Assembly: GCF_000006405.1 (NCBI RefSeq)
Contig: NW_003200738.1
Location: 97,190-161,189 of the forward strand
Direction: 5' to 3'
DNA length: 64,000 nucleotides
Source: Perkinsus marinus ATCC 50983
Lineage: Eukaryota; Perkinsozoa; Perkinsida; Perkinsidae
Made by a program: the position numbers and the translations under genes. Each line of letters starts with the position of its first letter. Within the stretch, counting starts at the first letter, position 1. The notes under the pieces were generated by a model. It did not search any database. It saw nothing but the letters and a program-made list of their open reading frames with translations, and was not told the DNA's origin. Below are positions 12,161 to 22,152 of this stretch, one piece after another.

Positions 12161-12987
12161 ATGCGTGGCTTTGAGGATGAAGTTCTGGGCGAGCGCTTTT
12201 TAAAATCACTGAAAGCTGTCATGCCTAGGCGCAAGATAGTTCATGGGGTGATACATTTCGGAGTAGTGCTGGGATTAATGATGGCCGTCACGAATCTACT
12301 TCGCTCCCTATTCGGGCCGGCTAACATATCCAATGCTGAGGAGGAGAAGGAGGTCAAATTACAGGATGTGAGTCCAGAGGACTACCCAACTCCCCAGAAG
12401 TATCTCGAAGGCGCCCCTATTCCGAGCTGGTAGCATTTCAAGGCATCTTTTTCATATACTTTTTTCACAAAACCTAGGTACTCGTTCCAGAGCAATCTGG
12501 TCGGCGACATGGACCTGAAGCCGGGCATGGCCCGCATGCTTGAGGTCGACAAGAGACTGACTGTNNNNNNNNNNNNNNNNNNNNNNNNNNNNNNNNNNNN
12601 NNNNNNNNNNNNNNNNNNNNNNNNNNNNNNNNNNNNNNNNNNNNNNNNNNNNNNNNNNNNNNNNCAGATCACAGGTGCTGATGTTATCCATTCCTGGTCA
12701 GTGCCATCACTGGGCATCAAATGTGATGCTACACCCGGGCGCTTGGTGAAGGTAAGCATCTATCCCTTCTAATCGTCCATAAGCCTCCTTCAGATCAACA
12801 CCTTCATCCAGCGTGAAGGCGTGTTCTACGGTCAGTGCTCGGAACTCTGTGGAACCCTCCATGCGTAAGTCATGGTCAGTTATCACTACCATTGTCCACA
12901 AGACGACTCAGATTCATGCCCATTGTGGTCGAGGCGGTCAGCCCCGAGGCCTTCGCTGCTCACGCCAAGAAGTGGTATAAGGACTAA
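12161..12987 (+). CDS. COX2B: cytochrome c oxidase subunit 2, C-terminal half (COX2b), nuclear
   Basis: CuA-domain half of subunit 2 of respiratory complex IV, which accepts electrons from cytochrome c on the intermembrane-space side. Exons are 12161-12429, 12478-12751 (with the N gap), 12794-12864 and 12912-12987; the introns are 48, 42 and 47 nt, all GT-AG. After a basic N-terminus and one hydrophobic segment ([16 protein letters not shown]) comes the cupredoxin fold: [19 protein letters not shown], gap, [18 protein letters not shown], then [19 protein letters not shown]. The CuA ligands are present: His in VIHSW and the Cys-x-Glu-x-Cys-x3-His-x2-Met set. The usual N-terminal half with two membrane helices is absent, so the partner (COX2a) must be encoded elsewhere, as in apicomplexans and dinoflagellates. 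Ends in KKWYKD. Mitochondrial import of this nuclear product is inferred. Confidence 0.93.
12565..12664. other. 100-N assembly gap inside COX2b
   Basis: Exactly 100 Ns. By comparison with the family only about ten residues are missing between EVDKRLT and [10 protein letters not shown], possibly with an intron, so the N length is nominal. Confidence 0.95.
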
Positions 12988-13387
12988 TGTTATCCCTCGT
13001 CCAGAGGGAAGATCTGACACTATTATCCTTTTGATATTACTTACACTCCGAGGCCTGCCGCCCGGAGACAACGTGGGGGGGAATCATGTTTGCCCTTTGA
13101 TGAGGGCTATTGCGTTATTCAGTACGTCAATAGGATATCTTGCAACGTTATCACGCCGTGCTTCTAAGCAATGCTAAATGGACGACTGATAAACACATTC
13201 ATACAACCTTCTTCACGAAGGCTCTGCTTTAGCCGTAGACTTTTCGTAACGGCAGAGTCGGGCTTTAAGGGTCTTCTAGCCAACGATGACATTCTCTTCC
13301 CTAAAGTGAGGGCTCGGCTGTTTATATAGGATCCAGTTCTGGTAGTAGGTCCATGTGATAGGCAGGGATGGGAGCGCGATAGGGGTG

Positions 13388-14302
13388 ATGGACCTAGAGG
13401 AAGCCAAGGCTCAGGCGAAGGCAGCATCTTTGGATTTGGTACGGTAAGGATGGCCGTGGTCTTGTGTTGAACCGCTACATAGGTGTTAGTGAATGCCAAT
13501 AAGCAGCCCCCTGTATGCCGAATTGCGAGGAAGAGTGACTTGGAAGCGCAGATTGTTGACAAGCTCAAGTGAGCCTCTGTGATGGTGTGATTATCATCAA
13601 AGGGCTCCTCTGTTTTCTTAGACAGAAGGAAGTTCTGAAGGAGAAGCAACAGACTGACCTCTACAGCTTTGACCCATCGTTGAAGATAAAGTATATGCGG
13701 TATAACTGCAGGATAGCCCTCCCTGACTTCCAGAGATACGTGAGGCGGCCCTATGGGTCTCTAGCGGGTGATCTGTACTCTCAAGATCCTCCACCATCGA
13801 GAGCTCCTTCTGAAGAAGCATCGAACTGAAGCCGTGATTATGAAGGGGAAAGCTGAAGAGGAAGAAATGAGGCAAATGGTTGGTAGGAATATCCACTCGT
13901 GCTTAGTAGGACAGGAAGCGTTTCCTTTGTAGTGCGTGTTATTGCTGAGCTGAAGGATATTGCCAAGCCTGTGAATCTACCACTCCCGGCACAGGCTTTC
14001 GAGCAACCATCTGTGAGGGCTGAGGGGGGGGGGCTGTGATGGGCATGGTGGAAGGTCCTCAGGTTAACGTTCTCATCTGGCCATGTACTCCAGAGCAAGC
14101 GGCGACGTTTAAGATACCGAAGATTGCATTTGCAGCGAGTGACGAGATGTGGAATCAGCAGAGGGCCAAGGAGGAGGCCCAGCGTGACCCTCGGAACAGG
14201 AGGGCCAGGCAGGACCCCAAGATGAAGGACGGTAGGAGTGCCCGCCAGCGGTGGATCGAGCAGCAAGAGAGGGATGGCGACCCGGGAGAGAAGGCCTCAT
14301 GA
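13388..14302 (+). CDS. hypothetical charged protein
   Basis: Not recognised. The start is MDLEEAKAQAKAASLDL. Phase-0 introns then join QPPVCRIARKSDLEAQIVDK and QKEVLKEKQQTDLYSFDPS, followed by ALPDFQRYVRRPYGSLAGDL. Further exons read KGKAEEEEMRQM, RVIAELKDIAKPVNLPLPAQ and, from 14036, PQVNVLIWPCTPEQAATFK, ending in a very basic/acidic tail (NRRARQDPKMKDGRSARQRW). Helical, charged composition suggests a structural or complex subunit, but no domain is visible. A run of ten Gs at 14024-14033 separates two frames; one extra G or two fewer would restore a continuous frame, so a homopolymer sequencing error or a real lesion is present. It ends 70 bp before the next gene. Confidence 0.5.
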
Positions 14303-14372
14303 TGTGCCATGTTTCTGGAAGTATCAACGAGTTAACCTTAGGAGGGTTTGGGAGGGGGCACGGTATGTAGAC

Positions 14373-16681
14373 ATGTTATGGTTACTATGTCTAGCAGTCT
14401 CGACGGCTCAAGTCACACTCGATGACGGGCCCTCTGATGAGGTCTGTGAGGATGGAGGGCAGCGACCCTTGACGGGATGGTACCCACTTGGACATGCCAT
14501 CTTTGATCAGTCCTGGACGGGTAGGGTAGCAGTGCTGGCCGCGGGCGACTGACATTGATGGTAGGGGAAGTATCTTCACTGGAAAAGCTGTCGTCGCATG
14601 AGTTCTGGATCGAGGTTCAGCCTGGAGGAACTCCTGTTAAAGTCTCTATGCCGGAGCTCCTCTCGTCACCGTTGACGTTCGAGTGAGACGTGCTGGTGTG
14701 GTGAGTTTCGCACATGGTCATTTACACGTGTGGCGGCAATATGAAAATTCTGAGAAAATTTTGGGAAATTATTGCTGGTTTCTGTACACTTTTAACCGAG
14801 TTCGTATATGAACTCCTATGATAAATGAGGAACCTTCTGAGCTCAGCTGAGGAAAGCGAACTTATATTGCAACACTGGGTTGTGGTCACAGTCTTCTGCC
14901 GAAGATACTTGAGAGAACAGTACGGCTCAGAGGTGATCCGAACGGAGGTTAGGAATGAGGATAGATTGACTGACTATTGTGACCGAGAGGGAGTGTCGTG
15001 CACTGCTGAAGTAGTGCCTCCCGGATGGTGGGTAAGTGACGCCCTTGTGTACCTTAGATGATGATGAGGTCCACCTCGGGCATGTCTACAGTGGCTGAGG
15101 CGATCGACGAGATGAGGAGCGGTGGAGATGTATATATAATCTCCCAAGTGGGGTGATGACGTACCCCACCCGTCCTCATCTCTCTGCTAGAGTCATCCCA
15201 GAGTGGATTTGATTATCCCCATATTTATTTTTGCAAGATTCCTGCTAACCTCGTTACGGATCTGTTCGCGCCATCGTTCGTTGCTGGAGGGTATCGGGAT
15301 CCATTAGAAGGGTAGATGAGGTGGCTGTCAGTGCCCGGCCCTACACCATGCCAGGGCCAACCGGAGGACCCTCCTGACCGAGTTGGGACTGTGGGTTAGT
15401 TCTAGCCCACCGTCCTCCTTTACCTCCTCTGCAATCCACTATGATATGAATGACCAAGTGATGTGCCAGGTTAGGCTCTACGAAGAACCCCGCCGTAGCT
15501 GTGCTGGTCGTGGCCTCAGGTGTCGGGGAGCCGGCAGTGGATAGTGTGGGAAATGCGGAGGGAGAGAGATAAGATACCTATGTGGTCGGGGTGAGTATTG
15601 TTGTATTAGTAATGGTGAATATCCTATTCTTTTATCACCTCGGCTCTGGTCGACTCGGGGTCTGTAGAACGCTATGGTGGGGCTATTCTGCCCAGGTTTA
15701 CACACGGTGGGATGAGGGATTGTAGTCTGCTCAGTGCAGTGTAGTGATAGTAGCGACGTGAGAGTGCTTGCATGGTTCCGCTTTATTGCATGCATCACCG
15801 CCCTCATGGGTTATTGGTAGGCACTATCATTCCCCTGTGGAGGTGGTGGGCTCAGATGACAGTCCTGTTCACGGTGAGAGAGTTGATATTGGAAAGTACG
15901 ATGACCCGCCTTGTCATCATGTTTGCATCGTTCGCTACAGCAGCGTGGTTCAGATGGCCCGAGTTTGTCAAAGCCCGATGGTCCAATACGACCCTCCAGC
16001 CTGGTGAGTGTCTCTTCATTCCGAAGCACCACGCCCTTCACTATGTAGGAGCAGTCTGTCCTGTTGTGTGTATTGTCCCTTTGTAGGTGCGTGGTTTTGG
16101 AGAGGAGAACATTGCATATTCACTTCTCTTTGACACCCACGGCGCTGAAGCCTCGTTGCTACCGATGGAAGCTGGGCCTGCCATAGTAGCCTTGTTCACG
16201 TTTGGGATCTATCATCCCTGCTCCCTCAGCCTCTCAGCGAATTCGATGTGCTTTGGCCCTTCCCTGGTGACCCTCTCGAGGACGGCTACGGTGAGGTTAC
16301 TATGGGCATGCCTGACTGGAAGGTTGCCTTAGCCCTACCTGCTGTCACAATGGCTGTGAGGTAGAGTCACATTTGGGCAGTACTCATTACTCTGCAGGTC
16401 GAGGCCACCTCCAAGAATTGGTTCACCCCGCTAGAGTTGGCTACTATCACACGCGAGTACCTAAGGCGGAGCGTAGGCCCTAGCCCCACCGTATTGGGTA
16501 GGATAAGCCCATTGGTCTTGAAGTAGGCAGTTGTATGATAGTGCAACCGCAGTAGGACCCTAGCAGGTACGGGGAGCGACTTGCCACTGAGGGATGGAGT
16601 GTCGAAGAGGTCTTGACGGACTTAGCGCCTTACTGGAGGGATCTGATAAGACTCATTGAGCATCATGACTCGGTGTCGTAG
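14373..16681 (+). CDS. JmjC/cupin-8-type 2-oxoglutarate oxygenase, signal peptide, JMJD8-like
   Basis: Fourteen exons were reconstructed with GT-AG introns of 26-222 nt. The first exon gives a signal peptide (MLWLLCLAVSTAQ). The domain order follows the cupin-like JmjC fold of JMJD8-type proteins: FDQSWTG, HEFWIEVQPGG, LREQYGSEVIRTEVRNED, AEAIDEMRSGGDVYIISQ, YPHIYFCKIPANLVTDLFAP, then SAIHYDMNDQVMCQVSGSRQW with the H-x-D iron-ligand pair, VDIGKWPEFVKARW and LQPGECLFIPKHHALHYV with the distal His. HxD...H and PGECLFIP are the diagnostic pieces. A C-terminal extension (WPFPGDPLEDGYGEV, ATITREYLRRSV, EEVLTDLAPYWRDLIRLIEH) is longer than in human JMJD8 and unrecognised. Ex: exons 14565-14682, 14905-15031, 15193-15290, 15406-15469, 15520-15590. 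Intron 2 (14683-14904) is largely one MITE copy. A secretory location is inferred; the substrate is unknown. Confidence 0.75.
14694..14878 (-). mobile_element. introner-like MITE, copy a (in JmjC-gene intron 2)
   Basis: About 185 bp, reverse orientation relative to copies d-f. The right end reads gaaagcgaac...caacactgg; internal landmarks are gaaaattctgag, tctgtacactttt and ctgagctcagctgagg. The left end has diverged. It lies wholly inside intron 14683-14904. Confidence 0.8.
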
Positions 16682-16836
16682 TTGCCAGATAGAGTTATGT
16701 TTTGTGAGGGCATCTTGCTGAATCCTTTTTATAGTGAATTCTGTTGTGTCCGATGATCGGGTCGGCCCCGATGATTCAGCTGCATACCTTCTCGCCCTCA
16801 CTGAGGTCTCATGGGCCGGTCGTCTGTCAGCCCAAT

Positions 16837-16861
16837 ACACGGCCGCCTTCGGCGGCCGTGT
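16837..16861. repeat. perfect GC-rich hairpin
   Basis: The stem acacggccgcc (16837-16847) pairs exactly with ggcggccgtgt (16851-16861) around loop ttc. It lies in the spacer after the JmjC-like gene, so it could act as an RNA 3'-end or processing structure, or be another member of the scattered hairpin class in this window. Confidence 0.85.
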
Positions 16862-16880
16862 AGTTTCCTAACTTGTAGTT

Positions 16881-16931
16881 AGGAGACTCCTGACATCAGC
16901 CGAGGAAAGCGAACATTCATCCCAACACTGG
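16881..16931 (-). mobile_element. introner-like MITE, copy b (fragment)
   Basis: Only the terminal 50 bp is recognisable: gccgaggaaagcgaac followed by cccaacactgg, matching the same end of copies a and c. Confidence 0.65.
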
Positions 16932-16998
16932 CGACAGCATTCGTCCTCCTCAGTGGAAGGGGTGTTTCATCGTAGTCTATCGCGCGCCCACAACGACT

Positions 16999-17418
16999 GT
17001 GATCAGACGTATGCCCGGCAGGCAGCAGCAACTGCAGTGTTGGTCAGTAGCAGTGCTCCTAGCGATGATCACACTGCAGTGGAGGTCACGGCTGAGGCGG
17101 TCCGCGAGAGCACAATTTCTACTACTTCAACCACCACAGAATCCCGGAGAACAATTTTATGTGACTCCCGCCTCGACTCGAGTGGCACGTGCCATAGGGC
17201 GAGTGTTGGATCATCGCGGAGGTGTGATGCATGAGGTTGTCCGCGTATCGAAAATTGCCTTACACAGGTCCGTGGATCAGCCGTCTAAAGCGGCTCAGAA
17301 GAGCGTAGGGCGCGTGGGACCTCGTGTGTCGACGCTCCATAACAGGGATCCCATATGGCTCATTGGTCCGCCTCCCGGGAAGCGCCCAGATGTCCTAGAG
17401 AGGATGATGATATTGTGA
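16999..17418 (+). CDS. hypothetical protein with N-terminal signal anchor
   Basis: Unrecognised 139-residue frame starting MIRRMPGRQQQLQ, followed by a hydrophobic stretch (CWSVAVLLAMITLQW) and then a basic Pro/Arg/Val-rich body (EQFYVTPASTRVARAIGRVL, NRDPIWLIGPPPGKRPDVLE). A donor-like site lies near its end (GAG...gatgatgatattgtgaagac), and coding-like sequence continues to about 17880 in other frames, so this is probably part of a longer spliced gene. No domain recognised; codon texture is plausible. Confidence 0.35.
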   Translation: MIRRMPGRQQQLQCWSVAVLLAMITLQWRSRLRRSARAQFLLLQPPQNPGEQFYVTPASTRVARAIGRVLDHRGGVMHEVVRVSKIALHRSVDQPSKAAQKSVGRVGPRVSTLHNRDPIWLIGPPPGKRPDVLERMMIL

Positions 17419-18223
17419 AGACGAAAGTCGTTGGGTATAGAAGCCGTAGGTCACCTTTGCAGCTGGTGGCCACAGTCATCCTGGTCTTCAGCTGTGAACC
17501 CTCCCCTGTACAGATCTCTCTCTTCTCTCGCCTCGATCTCCTCGACTCGGAGATGTAAGGCGGTTCGTGTATCCTCGCAATAGCCCTCCACCTTAGGCGA
17601 TTGTTATGGGGCGTATCACACTCATCTTTCTCGGAGTCCCTCTCCACCACTACAGCGAGTGCCATGCTCCTCGATACCCAAATGGACGACTGTGCTCGAC
17701 GACATGAACGTAAAAGCCGACTGGGCATCATGGTCCGCAGCTGTCCTTAGGCTCGTGCTGGATCCCCCTCGCCTCGGTGGCCACCATCATCTTCACACCA
17801 GTGGTCTGGCCATGTACAGCATCCTCCAGGCAGGACTGTCCACTACCGCGTCCCTTCGGGTGTCGGACAGACACCCCTACTAGGGGAAAGTGGCTGCGCT
17901 GATCCCCGTAGTAGATCCCCTAGCTTTATGTCTATCCAGGGTAGTCCCATGGGGCAGGGATGGGCGAGCCCTGTATCGGGGCCGAGGTGGACGGCACTGT
18001 CCCCTGCCCTAATGGGCAGAGACCTGAGATTGAGTAGCCGTGGTTGATGGGGGCCTGTTATATATAGGACTTCCGTCCCCTTGCTGAATCTCGTATATCG
18101 CTGATCAAATGCAGTGTAATCAATCTACATGCACGCATCATAGAGTACATTGTACTCGATTCATTCACAGTAACCTGTTGCGTTGTCATTGTTATTGCTA
18201 GTGGGGACTTTAGCAAGGTGAAA

Positions 18224-19073
18224 ATGTCCGGCACTGCCTTCTCCCCGGATGAGGTCAGAGGTATGATGCAGTTGTTCGAGACAGCGGAGGATGGTGGGGA
18301 TAGGAGGACTGTGGGGCCGAGTAACGCCGCGCCGAATCAGAAGGTGTGGCTTCAGGCTATGGTAGCGATGGGCGATGCTGCGGTCAGGTAAGCATAAAGG
18401 GTGCAGCTCAAGTAAGGAGGGAGCAGCAGGCCAAGGAGGAGGAGGCCAAGGCCAAACAGGATGCGATATGGGATGGGGATGACTTCAAGAAACACTCGGG
18501 TAGGGAGAAACATTGAACTTCCAGCGATGGTCTCTGCCAGGCATTGCTATCCCGGAGACAGTTTCTAATGGAGATACCAAAGAAGACCCTCGTCCAGCAC
18601 CGGAGTGGGTTGGCACGTAGTCGGGGTTGGCCTATCCCAGTGTGACTCAGATATGAGGTGTTGTATAGGCAGGAGGTATCTGCCAACGATATGTTCCTCA
18701 ATTTACAGGACACTGACCCTAGCTCGGACAGGTGTACTGATATCACTGTGAAGTGGGGGAGGCCTGAGTGGTAGTCGAGACCACTTGGTCTTAGGATCTA
18801 CCTCCCCAACACTCAGTTGAAGGACATTTCTTTGGACGTACTGAAAGAGCGGATCATGTTACAAGCACCAAAGTATTAGGGCGTTTCCTCTTCGGCACCT
18901 CCATCGTGATGTAGGTATAGGCTGTCTTTGCCGTTGCCGTATGCGGTGGATGAGGAGAAGGGCAATGCTAAGTGAGTAGAATACTGTGTTGTCACCATCT
19001 CCAGTCGCTCAGGTGGGATAAACTGCGAGGATGTTTGTCTGTGACCTTGCCAATGCTACGTGAATGGACGTGA
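18224..19073 (+). CDS. DNAAF6: dynein axonemal assembly factor 6 (PIH1D3-like)
   Basis: Cytoplasmic co-chaperone that preassembles axonemal dynein arms with HSP90/HSP70. There are seven exons: 18224-18387, 18417-18499, 18541-18604, 18651-18752, 18795-18872, 18915-18971 and 19013-19073, with GT-AG introns of about 29-47 nt. The protein (about 200 aa) has the family layout: acidic/charged N-terminus (AKQDAIWDGDDFKKHSG), DPRPAPEYEVLYRQEVSAND, MFLNLQDTDPSSDRCTDITV, then the CS-like PIH domain strands KIYLPNTQLKDISLDVLKER, YRLSLPLPYAVDEEKGNAK and the C-terminal LSVTLPMLREWT. These line up with human PIH1D3 (EYEI.FRQ.VGTED.FLG; VKI.LPNT...DI..D; LTVTLP). With IFT46 in the same window it shows that the organism builds motile flagella, fitting a zoospore stage. 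Confidence 0.88.
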
Positions 19074-19250
19074 AGTGCGTCCCAGCTTGTACTGCTGAGC
19101 TCGAGTGCTATGCAGGTACGTGACAGATCCTCGTGCTGTTGGCGTATCGTGAGTGTTATGCCATGTTCATGTTGCTGGTAGACTCATCACAGTATTACAG
19201 AGTTGTGTTGTTCACGTAGATGCGCTCCCTTAGGTAGGGTGGAGAGGGAC

Positions 19251-21530
<2,280 letters not shown>

Positions 21531-21885
21531 GTCGAGTCATGTGCTATCATCTGTCACCTACTGGCAGACGGTCATCCCTCAGGAGGGAGAAGGCTCAAGC
21601 CGCAATAGATCGTGAGGAACCCAACAGACCACCGACGACTATGTCCAGGGTAGGCTTGAGCTAAACTGCTGCTATAGCTCGTGCTGAAGGCCTGATGGGG
21701 GCGTCACCACTGGTGTCACCGTCGATAAGTTCTGTCTCCAAAATGGTGTCTCGAGAGAGTGGACAACGCGTGCTTCAATACTCACATATGCGTTCTGATG
21801 AGGATGATTGCTAACTCATTATAGTAGGTTCGGTCCACCCCTCGAGTTTTGGGAAAGCCAAGAGAGAAAACGTGACAACGTGCAT

Positions 21886-21899
21886 CGCTTCGCTCCGCT
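21886..21899 (+). repeat. dispersed 14-mer cgcttcgctccgct
   Basis: The exact word recurs at 54192-54205 and 60121-60134; at the latter two sites it continues as aaga. It occurs in unrelated contexts (intergenic here, upstream of PP2C, inside a putative exon). Function unknown. Confidence 0.6.
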
Positions 21900-22152
21900 C
21901 ATTGGATGCCATTCACAAAGTGCGCTGCAGTCCTAGCAAGCCTTGTACGATGTGTACCATTCAAGCATCCATTGACGTGTCATTCAGTGTACCATGGTGT
22001 TGCTGCTCTCTCTACGACTAAGGTTGTGTTGGGGCATCACCTATTCGGTTACAGTGAATCTCAATATAGGTTCATGCTAGTATGTCTATCACTGACCTCA
22101 TGATGCTGTTCTATCAGATCCTTCATATTCTTCGTTTCTACTTATTTCAGAA

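Noticed and set aside
11406..12209. 267-residue minus-strand open frame with repeated ILRRILGWHS
   Set aside because: It is produced by the 51-bp (17-codon) minisatellite, which also keeps plus-strand frames open; no sequence outside the repeat looks like a protein.
13164..13649. 161-residue minus-strand open frame
   Set aside because: Lies opposite exons of the plus-strand charged protein and has no domain; a shadow frame.
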